A stretch of 64,000 bases of DNA. It comes from Echinicola shivajiensis (GTDB taxonomy: Bacteria; Bacteroidota; Bacteroidia; Cytophagales; Cyclobacteriaceae). A model generated the notes under the pieces. That model was not told where the DNA came from, did no database searches, and saw only the letters and a program-made list of their open reading frames with translations. Made by a program: the position numbers and the translations under genes. Below, piece by piece: positions 38,504 to 48,392 of the stretch (within the stretch, counting starts at the first letter, position 1; every line of letters begins with the position of its first letter). The stretch covers positions 54,745 to 118,744 of the forward strand of contig NZ_JAHHZM010000016.1 of the NCBI RefSeq assembly GCF_018642165.1. Reading direction: 5' to 3'.

Positions 38504-41500
38504 ATGAGAAAAACTCTACAAAAGTTGAGGGTTCTGTTGTTATGCACTGTCTTTTTAACAGCGGTGCAATCGATAACATACGGACAAAGTAGAGAGATAA
38601 CCGGTTCGGTTATTTCCTCCGAAGACAATCAGCCTTTACCGGGCGTCTCTGTTTTAGTACAGGGCACTACGAGAGGTACCATCACAGATTTAGATGGAAA
38701 TTTTAAAATCACATTAAATCAAGGTGAAAATGTTTTGACTTTTTCTTTCATCGGATTTGAAACTCAAGATGTAACCATCGGAAATCAGACCAGTCTTACA
38801 ATTACCATGAACGAAGACCTAAAATCACTAGGTGAAGTGGTCGTGGTTGGTTATGGTGAGCAAAAAAAGGAAACCGTAACGGGTTCCGTTGCATCCGTAA
38901 AGGGTACAGAACTGGCCAAATCCCCCGCTACCAACATCTCCAACTCCATAGCAGGTAGAATGCCTGGTGTTGTTGCTGTAAACCGTAGTGGCGAGCCAGG
39001 TTATGACGGATCAGGTATCCGTATCCGTGGATCAAACACGTTAGGTAATAATGATGCCCTAATTGTAATTGACGGAATTCCAGCAAGAGCCGGTGGTTTT
39101 GAAAGACTTAATCCAAATGACATCGAAAGTATCTCCGTATTGAAAGATGCTTCTGCTGCCATTTATGGTTCAAGAGCTGCAAACGGTGTAATCTTGGTAA
39201 CTACCAAAAGAGGTAAAAGTGGAAAACCTGAACTATCCTACCAGTTCAACCAAGGATGGGCTCAGCCAACTGTCCTTCCGGACATGGCCAATGCAGCCCA
39301 GTACACTGAAATGCTTAACGACCTTAGTGTCTATGAACTACCTGTAGAAGAATGGCAAGCTGCCAATGACGCCTACAAAACCTCTGGTGTCTATACCCGT
39401 CCAAACGGCCAAGAAAGAGCCGCTCCGTTTACTCCAGAAGATATTGCAGCCTATCGTGCAGGCGGAGATCCTTGGAACTATCCCAACACAGATTGGTATG
39501 GCGAAACCCTTAAAACCTGGTCTCCTCAGGTAAAACACAACCTACAACTTAACGGTGGTAGCGAAAATGTAAAGTACTTGGCTTCCCTAGGATATCAAAA
39601 CCAGGATGCTTACTATAAAAACGCTGCAACAGGTTATAAGCAATATGACATGAGAATTAATCTTGATGCGAAAATCAACGATTATATCAGTGTCAAACTA
39701 GGTGTTCTTGGACGTGAAGAATATAGATTCTTCCCTACAAGAAGTGCTGGAGCTATTTTCCGTATGCAGGTTAGGGGTAAACCTCATCAACCAGCCTATT
39801 GGCCAAACGGTCTTCCAGGACCTGATATTGAAAATGGAGAGAACCCTGTAGTAATTACAACCAATGCTACTGGATATGACAGAGACAAAAGGGATTATTT
39901 CCAATCCAACGGTGAATTGACCATCAAGATTCCTGGAGTAGAAGGACTTAAATTCATTGGTACTGCTGCTGTGGATAAACTTTCTAGAGACCTTAAGAGA
40001 TGGGAAACCCCTTGGACACTTTATGAAAGAGGCAATGGCTTTGAGGATGATGGAGTAACACCAGTATTGGTTCCAAGTAAAAGAGGTCCAGCTGAACCAA
40101 GGCTTCGTCAGCAACACTACAACCAGTTAAATATACTTTTAGGTGGTGTTTTCTCCTATGACAAGACATTCAATGAGGACCACACCCTTAATATACTAGC
40201 TGGTACTAACCGTGAAACCGAGGAAGGTGACAACTTCTTTGCATTTAGAAGATATTTTATCTCCCCGGCAATTGACCAGATGTTTGCAGGTGGTGACCTG
40301 GAAAAAGACAATGGCGGTGGAGCTTATGAAAGAGCAAGATTGAATTACTTCGGTCGTGTTTCCTACAACTACAAAGAAAAATACCTTGCTGAGTTCCTTT
40401 GGAGATATGATGCTTCTTATATCTTCCCTGAAGACACTAGATTTGGTTTCTTCCCAGGCATAATGTTAGGCTGGGTAGCTTCAGAAGAAGACTTCTTTAA
40501 GAATGCCATTCCAGCACTGGAATACTTCAAGATCCGTGGTAGCTGGGGACAGATGGGTAATGACCAGATTTACTTTGAAAACACCCTTCAAGAATACCAA
40601 TTCCTTTCTACCTATGGATTCAACAGTTATATCATAGATGGTGCTGAGACCAAAACTTTGTTTGAAACAAGAGTGCCAAATACTGCCATTACCTGGGAAG
40701 TTGCCAACAACTCCAATATTGGTATTGAAGGTCAATTGTTTGATGGAAAAATATTCTTCGAATTGGATTATTTCTATAATAAGCGAACCAATATCCTTTG
40801 GAGAAAAAATGCCTCTGTACCGGAAAGTACAGGTCTTTCCTTACCCGCTGAAAACATTGGTGAAGTGGCCAACTCTGGTTTTGACTTCCTAATGGGTTAT
40901 AGAGGTCGCTCTGGTGATTTCAATTATAGTGCCAGTGTGAATGGTGGCTATGCCAAAAACGAAATCCTTTTCTGGGATGAAGCTCCAGGAGCTCCAGAAT
41001 GGCAAAGATCGACTGGAAAGCCTATGAATACCTTCTTGGTTTACCAATATGATGGCGTATTCCCTGACCAAGCTTCCATTGATGCTGAAACCTTGGATTA
41101 TTCAGCTATCACCAATGAATTGAGACCTGGTGATATGAAATATGTAGATTATAATAATGACGGTGCGATCACTCCTGATGACCAGGTAAGAATGGATCAA
41201 AATGACATCCCTATGTTCCAGGGTGGCTTGAACCTAACTGCTTCTTATAAAAACTTCGACCTTTCGATTTTATTCCAAGGAGCATTTGGTGCACGTCAAT
41301 ACATCAGTGCTGGTGAATCTGGTAATATCGGGAACTACTTCTTGGACATCTATCAAAACAGATGGACTGTTGACAACCCAAGTACTGAGCACCCAAGAAT
41401 TGCCAACAGAAGTGACCAATATTATTCTAATGGAAACACTTACTGGTTCAGAAAAACAGATTATATCCGTTTGAAAAACTTTGAAATTGGATATACGCTA

Positions 41501-41677
41501 CCAGCAGAGATTGGACAGAAAGTAGGTATCAGTAATCTAAGAATTTTCGCCAACGGATTGAACTTGGCCAATATCATGAACAAATCCGGCATCTTGGACC
41601 CTGAATCGAACAGTTCTACGGGTCAATACTACCCACAAGCGAGAGTAATTAACACTGGCCTTTCTCTCACCTTCTAA
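38504..41677 (+). CDS. SusC/RagA family TonB-dependent outer membrane receptor
   Basis: A TonB-dependent channel that imports a ligand captured by its SusD partner. The 1057-residue product has a signal peptide (to about residue 28, ending TYGQ), a carboxypeptidase D-like domain (about 30-110, with EDNQPLPGVSVLVQGTTRGT), the TonB-box/plug start (GEVVVVGYGEQKKETVTGSV), the plug motif SVLKDASAAIYGSRAANGVI and a 22-strand barrel ending IFANGLNLANIMN... GLSLTF. There is no STN domain, so direct anti-sigma signalling is not expected. It is 18 bases upstream of susD. The ligand is unknown; glycan or another polymer is the usual guess. Confidence 0.95.
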   Translation: MRKTLQKLRVLLLCTVFLTAVQSITYGQSREITGSVISSEDNQPLPGVSVLVQGTTRGTITDLDGNFKITLNQGENVLTFSFIGFETQDVTIGNQTSLTITMNEDLKSLGEVVVVGYGEQKKETVTGSVASVKGTELAKSPATNISNSIAGRMPGVVAVNRSGEPGYDGSGIRIRGSNTLGNNDALIVIDGIPARAGGFERLNPNDIESISVLKDASAAIYGSRAANGVILVTTKRGKSGKPELSYQFNQGWAQPTVLPDMANAAQYTEMLNDLSVYELPVEEWQAANDAYKTSGVYTRPNGQERAAPFTPEDIAAYRAGGDPWNYPNTDWYGETLKTWSPQVKHNLQLNGGSENVKYLASLGYQNQDAYYKNAATGYKQYDMRINLDAKINDYISVKLGVLGREEYRFFPTRSAGAIFRMQVRGKPHQPAYWPNGLPGPDIENGENPVVITTNATGYDRDKRDYFQSNGELTIKIPGVEGLKFIGTAAVDKLSRDLKRWETPWTLYERGNGFEDDGVTPVLVPSKRGPAEPRLRQQHYNQLNILLGGVFSYDKTFNEDHTLNILAGTNRETEEGDNFFAFRRYFISPAIDQMFAGGDLEKDNGGGAYERARLNYFGRVSYNYKEKYLAEFLWRYDASYIFPEDTRFGFFPGIMLGWVASEEDFFKNAIPALEYFKIRGSWGQMGNDQIYFENTLQEYQFLSTYGFNSYIIDGAETKTLFETRVPNTAITWEVANNSNIGIEGQLFDGKIFFELDYFYNKRTNILWRKNASVPESTGLSLPAENIGEVANSGFDFLMGYRGRSGDFNYSASVNGGYAKNEILFWDEAPGAPEWQRSTGKPMNTFLVYQYDGVFPDQASIDAETLDYSAITNELRPGDMKYVDYNNDGAITPDDQVRMDQNDIPMFQGGLNLTASYKNFDLSILFQGAFGARQYISAGESGNIGNYFLDIYQNRWTVDNPSTEHPRIANRSDQYYSNGNTYWFRKTDYIRLKNFEIGYTLPAEIGQKVGISNLRIFANGLNLANIMNKSGILDPESNSSTGQYYPQARVINTGLSLTF

Positions 41678-41695
41678 TTATTAACCGACACGAAG

Positions 41696-43561
41696 ATGAA
41701 TAAACTTAAAAATATAAGCTACATAGTCTTGGTTACGCTGTCGTCTTGGATGATGAGCAGTTGTAATGCAGATTTTGTTAACACAGATCCTTTGGGAGAA
41801 GTATCGGAATCCGATGTTTGGTCTGATGCTGCTCTTGCTGAAGCTGCTGTAACAGATATATACCGAGGAATACAAGATGGTGGTTTTGATGAGCAAATGT
41901 TGGCCTCTTTAACTGATGAAGCTATTTTCACCCACCCAGGACGTGGTATCACCACGATTACCGAATCAAGGTCAAACCCAGCAGATAGAGGATGGACAAA
42001 CAATACCCTTGCTTGGGAAAATATGTACAGTTTTATCCGTTCTGCGAACGTGGCCATTAAAAATTTAACGGAACCTCAATTCCCTAATGATAATGGAATT
42101 GTAGACCGCTTAATGGGAGAGGCCAAATTCATGAGGGCTTATTATAGCCATCAGTTGCTGAGATATTATGGTGCATTTCCTATTGTGGATAGACCTTATG
42201 AGCTAGGTGAGGAATCTTATGATGCAGCTAGAAATACCTTTGAAGAATGTGTAGATTTCATTATTTCTGATTTGGATGATGCTGCTTCGCTATTGGATGG
42301 TAAAGCTATGGTTTCTGGCCGTACGAATAGAATTGCAGCCTTAGCGCTGAAGTCCAGGGTATTGCTTTATGCAGCCAGTGATTTGCACGATATCCCAACT
42401 GCATCAGCCAATTCTTCGGTAATCTCTGGTTTCTCTAACAAAGAATTATTAGGGTATACTTCTGGTGACAGGACTCAAAGATGGCAAGCAGCCCAAGCAG
42501 CTGCCAAAGCTGTTTTGGACAATGCTGACGGTAATTTATTAAACTTATCTGCTCCTGTTCCTCACGAAGAAGGAATTCAAAACTATATCAACAACTCTCT
42601 TTCCAGAAATGGTGGTGAGAATGAATTGATCTTTGCTAGGTACTTTATCAATGCCAAGCAAGAAACTGGTGGTCGTCAAGGCCTATTCAATGGTCCTAAT
42701 GGCTATAACAACTGGGCTGGTAATACTCCAATCCAACATTTTGTAGATGATTATGAAATGATGGATGGTTCTGAGTTTGACTGGGATAATCCTGAGCATG
42801 CTTCAGCACCTTATGATAACAGGGATGCCAGATTCTATGCTTCTATCCTATATGATGGTGCTCAATGGAAGCCTAGATCTTCAGCTAACCAACCAAGAGA
42901 TCCACTGGGACAAATCCAAACTGGTCAATACGAAATCATGTCTGGCGGCTCTACCGTAATTCACTTTGGATTGGATACCAGAAATGGCCCTATTGAAGAC
43001 TGGAATGGTAGTTATACTGGATACTATATGAGAAAATTCATTGATCCAGACCCAGCTGTAGTCGACCAAAACACTTGGCAAGAAGTTCCATGGCCTATTC
43101 TTAGATACACAGAAGCTGTGCTAAACTATGTTGAAACTTGTATCGAATTGGGTCAGGAAGACGAAGCCAGAAATTGGTTGAACAAAATCCGTTACAGAGT
43201 AGGTATGCCAGCCATTACAGATTCAGGCGATGCTTTGATGGATAGATACCGTAATGAAAGAAGAATCGAAATGGCCTACGAGGAGCAACGTTACCATGAT
43301 TGTAGAAGATGGATGATTCCTGAAGAAACTTTAGGAAGAAAAGCCAATGGAATTAACATCGTGGGTACATTTAAGGCTGGACAATCATTGGATCTTTACA
43401 GATATGATCCAAACATCTATAACTATTCTTACCAGCCGGTTGAAATTGACCCAGGTAAGGAAAATAGGACTTGGTTGGACAAAATGTACTTCTTACCAAT
43501 TCGCAGGGATGAAATGAACAGAAATGGAGCTCTCATCCAAAATCCAGGCTATACAGAATAA
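41696..43561 (+). CDS. RagB/SusD family surface lipoprotein
   Basis: SusD-type lipoproteins form the lid over SusC and bind the incoming substrate. The 621-residue product has a lipoprotein signal with Cys23 (MMSSC), an N-terminal TPR-rich part (LAEAAVTDIYRGI... FMRAYYSHQLLRYYGAFPIV) and the C-terminal SusD domain with YEEQRYHDCRRWMIPEETLG and the closing KMYFLPIRRDEMNRNGALIQ. These are diagnostic family motifs. It follows susC by 18 bases. A strong terminator lies 30 bases after its stop, so the SusCD pair probably forms its own transcript. Substrate unknown. Confidence 0.95.
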   Translation: MNKLKNISYIVLVTLSSWMMSSCNADFVNTDPLGEVSESDVWSDAALAEAAVTDIYRGIQDGGFDEQMLASLTDEAIFTHPGRGITTITESRSNPADRGWTNNTLAWENMYSFIRSANVAIKNLTEPQFPNDNGIVDRLMGEAKFMRAYYSHQLLRYYGAFPIVDRPYELGEESYDAARNTFEECVDFIISDLDDAASLLDGKAMVSGRTNRIAALALKSRVLLYAASDLHDIPTASANSSVISGFSNKELLGYTSGDRTQRWQAAQAAAKAVLDNADGNLLNLSAPVPHEEGIQNYINNSLSRNGGENELIFARYFINAKQETGGRQGLFNGPNGYNNWAGNTPIQHFVDDYEMMDGSEFDWDNPEHASAPYDNRDARFYASILYDGAQWKPRSSANQPRDPLGQIQTGQYEIMSGGSTVIHFGLDTRNGPIEDWNGSYTGYYMRKFIDPDPAVVDQNTWQEVPWPILRYTEAVLNYVETCIELGQEDEARNWLNKIRYRVGMPAITDSGDALMDRYRNERRIEMAYEEQRYHDCRRWMIPEETLGRKANGINIVGTFKAGQSLDLYRYDPNIYNYSYQPVEIDPGKENRTWLDKMYFLPIRRDEMNRNGALIQNPGYTE

Positions 43562-43591
43562 GCTGCAGCCTATTGTTATTTTTTGATAAAG

Positions 43592-43631
43592 AATCTATAC
43601 CGAACCTCAGTGTTTGGTATAGATTTTTTTA
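43592..43631 (+). terminator. Intrinsic terminator after susD
   Basis: A 14-base-pair stem, with AATCTATACC... (43592-43605) pairing to ...GGTATAGATT (43612-43625) through one G-T wobble, has a 6-base loop and is followed by a T-run to 43630. It separates the susCD pair from the FG-GAP lipoprotein gene downstream. Confidence 0.85.
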
Positions 43632-43660
43632 TATTTAGTTCTCCACAATAATTACCCAAT

Positions 43661-46600
43661 ATGCTCAAACTATACACCGGAATAACTTTATCATTTATTA
43701 GTTTAATTGTTTCTTGTACCCCCAAAGAGGACCAGGAAAGCTCGAAATTAAACTCCTCTCCCCTATTTGAATTAGTAGCTCCAGAAAAATCCCATATTAC
43801 CTTCCAAAACACACTCACCGAAGGACTTAACACCAATGTCCTTATGTATGAGTATTTCTATAATGGAGGTGGTGTAGCCATAGGAGACCTTAATAATGAT
43901 GGCCTCGATGATATTTATTTCACCGCAAACATGACTGACAACAAGCTCTACCTTAACCGTGGTGAAATGGAATTTGAGGACATTACCGCCCATTCAGGCA
44001 CCAAGGGAAGAAAAGGGCCTTGGAAAACGGGAGTGACCATGGCTGATATAAACGGAGATGGATTGCTGGATATTTACGTTTGCTATTCGGGTAATTTGAG
44101 ACCTGAAAAGCGAAAAAATGAACTATTTATTAATCAGGGCCCTGATAAAAACGGCCTACCTAAATTTACTGAGGAAGCTGAAAAATATGGTATTGCCAGT
44201 TCTGCAACCAGTACCCAAGGGACATTTTTCGATTATGACAAAGATGGAGACTTGGACTTGTACCTGCTTAACCACAATCACAAATCCCTTCCTGTCCTAG
44301 ATGAATCAAGCACAGCCGAAATACTGAAATCTAAATCACCAGCTGGATCTCAATTTTTCAGAAACGACAACGGAAAATTTATTGAAGTTACTGAGAAAGC
44401 TGGGATAAGAAACTCAGCCCTCTCTTATGGATTGGGATTGGGTGTTGCAGACATTAATGGTGATGGATGGCCTGATATTTATGAAAGTAATGATTACACC
44501 GCACCTGATTACCTCTATATCAATAATGGAGATGGTACATTTACGGATGTCATAGGTGGTGAAATGGGACATACCTCCCACTTCTCAATGGGCAGTGATG
44601 TAGCAGACATCAATAATGATGGATTGCCAGATATTTTCACCCTGGACATGTTACCAGAAGATAACAACCGTCAAAAACTACTTATGGCTCCTGATAACTA
44701 TGAGAAATTTGATTTTAAGGTAAAGGTAGGCTTTCACCACCAATACATGCGTAATATGTTGCAAGTCAATAACGGCAACCAATCCTTCAGTGAAATTGGA
44801 CAAATGGCAGGAATATCTAATACAGATTGGAGTTGGGCAGCATTATTTGCAGACTTTGACAATGATGGCTGGAAGGATTTATACATCACAAACGGATATT
44901 TACGTGATTATACCAATATGGACTTCCTTAAGTTTATGGGAGATTATGTCCAAAATAATGATGGCAATATCAGAAGACAAAATGTATTGGATTTGGTAAA
45001 ACAGATCCCTTCTTCAAATCTCCACAACTATATGTTCAAGAACAATGGAGACCTTACGTTTGACAAAGTCAGTAAGGATTGGGGACTAGATTTTTCATCT
45101 AATAGCAATGGTGCCGCTTATGCCGATCTGGACAATGATGGCGATTTAGACTTGGTTGTTAACAATATTAATCTGGAAGCTTTTGTATTTAAAAACCTAA
45201 GTGAGCAGCAATCTGAGAATGGATATTTGAAAATACAATTAAAAGGAGAAGGTAAAAACAAATTTGGTTTGGGCACCAAGCTATGGATTTACAGTGGCAG
45301 TGAAATGTATTATCAAGAACAAATGCCTACTCGCGGCTATCAGTCCAGCATTTCTCCGATTATGCATTTTGGAATCGGAAAGACCAAGACAATAGATTCC
45401 ATCAAAATAGAATGGCAAAGCGGTAAAATCCAAATGCTTAAAAATATTCAAGCCAATCAATCATTAACCCTTTCTGAGACTGATGCAGCAGAGAAACAAC
45501 AAGTACGCAATGCTCGCAAACCTTTATTTGTCGCATCTCAGGCACCTGTGTCAGCCAATCTTAGCAGCAATAATATTAATGATTTCAAAAGACAACCCCT
45601 GATCGTTAATCCATTATCATTCAACAGTCCAATTATGTCAAAAGCTGATGTAAATGGAGATGGATTGGAAGACCTTTTTGTGGGAGGAGGACTTGGAGAT
45701 CCTGCCAGCTTATTTATTCAAAATAAAAATGGAAGTTTCATCAAAACTAAAGGAGAAGCTTTTTTGGAGGACAAGGCCTGTGAAGATACAGATGCCATTT
45801 TTGTCGACATCAATGGAAATGGCCATTTGGATCTTTATGTGGCCAGTGGTGGCTATGCTAATTTTATGCCTGAGGACAAAAAACTTCAGGACAGACTGTA
45901 TATCAATGACGGTAATGGCAATTTTAAAAAATCTAATGAGGCATTGCCAAGTATGTTGGTAAGTTCTGGCACTGTAAGTTCTTCAGACATCAATTCAGAT
46001 GGCGCTCCTGATTTATTTGTAGGGGGAAGAGTTATACCTGGAATGTACCCTGCCGCTCCTAGAAGCTATATTCTCATCAATGATGGCAAGGGACAGTTCT
46101 CCGACCAAACCAAGGAAATGGCTAGTGAGCTTGAAAGCCCCGGAATGATAACTGATGCCAAATGGGCTGATTTAAATACTGATGGAAAGGACGAACTGAT
46201 CATTATAGGCGAATGGATGCCCGTTAGCATTTATGAGCAAGTAAATGGAAAACTTTCCAAGGCGACTAACAAATACCTTGATGGCGATTATAGCGGTTGG
46301 TGGAACACCTTAGAAATAGCTGATCTTAATGGAGATGGCCAAATGGACCTTATAATAGGAAACCAAGGCACCAATACCCAGATACACGCCAATCAAGAAA
46401 AGCCTACAGAAATGCTCTATAAAGACTTCGATGAAAATGGTTCTATTGACCCTATTTTGACCTGTTATATCCAAGGCGAGAAATTCCCTTACCTTACCAG
46501 AGATGAGCTTTTGGATCAAATGGCCAGTATGAGAACCCGTTTTCCAAGTTATAAAAGTTATGCAGAAGCAAAAATAGCTGATATCTTTACAGATGAAGAA

Positions 46601-46990
46601 CTAAAAGGCGCTAAAGAACTATCTGCCAAGTATTTAAAAACAGCCGTATTCCTAAGTAATGGGAATGGGAAATACACAACAGCAACTTTGCCATTAGAGG
46701 CACAAGCTTCTCCAGTAATGGCCATCGCTTGTGATGATTTCGATGGGGATGGGCTCAATGATATCCTATTATGCGGAAATATTGAACGAGCAAGATTACG
46801 GTTTGGAAAATACGATGCTAACTATGGAACACTTCTTAAAGGAAACGGCAAAGGTGGCTTTACCTATATCCCCCAACATCAATCTGGGTTCAATCTAAAA
46901 GGGGATGTTCGTAGTATTTCCAAGTTAAATGACCAATGGCTATTTGGCATTAACCAGCAGGGCATTGTGGCATATAGCCCTGCCCAATAA
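43661..46990 (+). CDS. FG-GAP/VCBS repeat lipoprotein with ASPIC/UnbV domain
   Basis: A 1109-residue predicted surface lipoprotein (Cys19; the following residues TPKEDQE resemble the Lys-acidic-acidic surface-export signal known from this phylum). I count 13 calcium-binding loops of the type D-x-[ND]-x-[DN]-G, for example DLNNDGLDDIYF, DINGDGLLDIYV, DYDKDGDLDLYL and DFDGDGLNDILL, predicting two beta-propellers. Between them, about residues 525-610, lies an ASPIC/UnbV-type domain (TKLWIYSGSEMYYQEQMPTR, HFGIGKTKTIDSIKIEW). These proteins recur beside SusCD pairs; the function is unproven, perhaps ligand binding or adhesion. It is 32 bases upstream of the haloperoxidase-like gene, its likely operon partner. 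Confidence 0.92.
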   Translation: MLKLYTGITLSFISLIVSCTPKEDQESSKLNSSPLFELVAPEKSHITFQNTLTEGLNTNVLMYEYFYNGGGVAIGDLNNDGLDDIYFTANMTDNKLYLNRGEMEFEDITAHSGTKGRKGPWKTGVTMADINGDGLLDIYVCYSGNLRPEKRKNELFINQGPDKNGLPKFTEEAEKYGIASSATSTQGTFFDYDKDGDLDLYLLNHNHKSLPVLDESSTAEILKSKSPAGSQFFRNDNGKFIEVTEKAGIRNSALSYGLGLGVADINGDGWPDIYESNDYTAPDYLYINNGDGTFTDVIGGEMGHTSHFSMGSDVADINNDGLPDIFTLDMLPEDNNRQKLLMAPDNYEKFDFKVKVGFHHQYMRNMLQVNNGNQSFSEIGQMAGISNTDWSWAALFADFDNDGWKDLYITNGYLRDYTNMDFLKFMGDYVQNNDGNIRRQNVLDLVKQIPSSNLHNYMFKNNGDLTFDKVSKDWGLDFSSNSNGAAYADLDNDGDLDLVVNNINLEAFVFKNLSEQQSENGYLKIQLKGEGKNKFGLGTKLWIYSGSEMYYQEQMPTRGYQSSISPIMHFGIGKTKTIDSIKIEWQSGKIQMLKNIQANQSLTLSETDAAEKQQVRNARKPLFVASQAPVSANLSSNNINDFKRQPLIVNPLSFNSPIMSKADVNGDGLEDLFVGGGLGDPASLFIQNKNGSFIKTKGEAFLEDKACEDTDAIFVDINGNGHLDLYVASGGYANFMPEDKKLQDRLYINDGNGNFKKSNEALPSMLVSSGTVSSSDINSDGAPDLFVGGRVIPGMYPAAPRSYILINDGKGQFSDQTKEMASELESPGMITDAKWADLNTDGKDELIIIGEWMPVSIYEQVNGKLSKATNKYLDGDYSGWWNTLEIADLNGDGQMDLIIGNQGTNTQIHANQEKPTEMLYKDFDENGSIDPILTCYIQGEKFPYLTRDELLDQMASMRTRFPSYKSYAEAKIADIFTDEELKGAKELSAKYLKTAVFLSNGNGKYTTATLPLEAQASPVMAIACDDFDGDGLNDILLCGNIERARLRFGKYDANYGTLLKGNGKGGFTYIPQHQSGFNLKGDVRSISKLNDQWLFGINQQGIVAYSPAQ

Positions 46991-47022
46991 ATTTATCAAA
47001 GTATTAAATTCGATTACCAATC

Positions 47023-48336
47023 ATGAAATATATCAATCAGTTTATAGTTCTTGGCCTAATTACCATAATACTATGCAGTTGTAGCGATAGGGATAAAAAA
47101 AGTATAGAAATACCTACATCCTATATTGAAGAGGTGACTATCCAAATGACTGAATTAATGATCCATGATGTCACCAATCCACCCTTGGCAGCAAGGTTCT
47201 TTTCCTATGCATGTCTTACAGGTTATGAGATCACTTCCCAAAATGACCCCAGTCTAGAAGATCTCCATGGTGTACTTAATGAATATCCTGAAATAAATAA
47301 ACCATCGGATTACCCTGACCAATCTTATCAACTTAGTGCCGTATTGGGCATGCTCCAAACTGCTAAAAAAATACAGCCTTCAGGATCTGAACTTCAATCA
47401 TTGGAGGATGCCATACTAGACAGCTGTAGAAATATGGGAATGGATGAAAGAACCATCGAACAATCTCTTGACTATGCAAAATCCATCAGCATGGAAATCC
47501 TCAAATACGCCAAGGCAGATGGTTACAACTTGATAAGTAATTACCCTAGGTATTCTCCCTTAGAAACTCCCGGCAGTTGGTATCCAACACCTCCAGGATA
47601 TTTTGCTCCGGTAGAACCTTATTTCAATACAGTAAGGCCATTCTTCCTTGACTCAGCTCAACAGTTCAAACCAGCTCCTCCTGTTGCATTTTCGCCTAAC
47701 AAAACTTCTGAGTTCTATAAGATTACTGAAGAAGTGTATAAGGTAGATCTTAATGAAGAAAACAGAGAAATTGCAGCATTTTGGGATTGTAACCCATTTG
47801 CTCTGCAAGATAACGGCCACCTAATGGTTGGAATGAAAAAGATATCACCCGGCGCTCACTGGATGGGCATCACCAATATTGCCTGCCAAAAAGCGGGACT
47901 CTCTTTTGCCAAAACTATGGAAATTCACACAATGGTTGCTGTAAGCCTGATGGATGGATTTATAGCATGTTGGGACGAAAAATACAGGAGTAATAGAATC
48001 AGACCAGAAACAGCCATAAGAAAGTATATCGATCCTACTTGGACTCCTTTCCTACAGACTCCTCCATTCCCAGAATATTTGAGCGGACATTCTACCGTTT
48101 CCACTGCTGCATCTGTAATCCTCACCCATTATTTAGGTGATAACTTTGAATATTCAGACACAGTAGAGGAGCGATATGGACTTAAGGCAAGAACCTATGC
48201 ATCCTTTACCCAAGCAGCCAATGAAGCGGCGATCTCTAGACTTTATGGAGGAATACATTTTATGGATGCCATCACAAGGGGACAAACCCAAGGAAGAAAT
48301 GTTGGTAATTGGATAGTTAACAAAATAAGTTCCTGA
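47023..48336 (+). CDS. Vanadium-dependent haloperoxidase-like PAP2 lipoprotein
   Basis: A 437-residue lipoprotein (lipobox LCSC, Cys20) of the PAP2/vanadium haloperoxidase superfamily. Every vanadate or phosphate pocket position is present: Lys320 and Arg327 in KYRSNRIRP, Ser354-Gly355-His356 in LSGHST, Arg406 and His412 in SRLYGGIH. The Lys-Arg (7) and Arg-His (6) spacings equal those of characterised fungal vanadium haloperoxidase. It could therefore be a halide-oxidising enzyme or an acid phosphatase, since the two share this pocket; the sequence alone cannot decide. It lies 32 bases after the UnbV-type gene with no terminator between, in a SusCD locus. A bidirectional terminator follows. 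Confidence 0.88.
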   Translation: MKYINQFIVLGLITIILCSCSDRDKKSIEIPTSYIEEVTIQMTELMIHDVTNPPLAARFFSYACLTGYEITSQNDPSLEDLHGVLNEYPEINKPSDYPDQSYQLSAVLGMLQTAKKIQPSGSELQSLEDAILDSCRNMGMDERTIEQSLDYAKSISMEILKYAKADGYNLISNYPRYSPLETPGSWYPTPPGYFAPVEPYFNTVRPFFLDSAQQFKPAPPVAFSPNKTSEFYKITEEVYKVDLNEENREIAAFWDCNPFALQDNGHLMVGMKKISPGAHWMGITNIACQKAGLSFAKTMEIHTMVAVSLMDGFIACWDEKYRSNRIRPETAIRKYIDPTWTPFLQTPPFPEYLSGHSTVSTAASVILTHYLGDNFEYSDTVEERYGLKARTYASFTQAANEAAISRLYGGIHFMDAITRGQTQGRNVGNWIVNKISS

Positions 48337-48344
48337 TAGAGTCA

Positions 48345-48392
48345 AGCATAAAAAAGCCCTGACAATAAAAATTGCCAGGGCTTTTTTATGCT
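48345..48392. terminator. Bidirectional terminator between convergent genes
   Basis: Seventeen-base perfect arms (48345-48361 and 48376-48392, ends AGCATAAAAAAGCCCTG and its complement) enclose a 14-base loop, with A- and T-runs on both strands. It serves the haloperoxidase-like gene on the plus strand and nadD on the minus strand, whose stop codon it touches. Confidence 0.9.
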
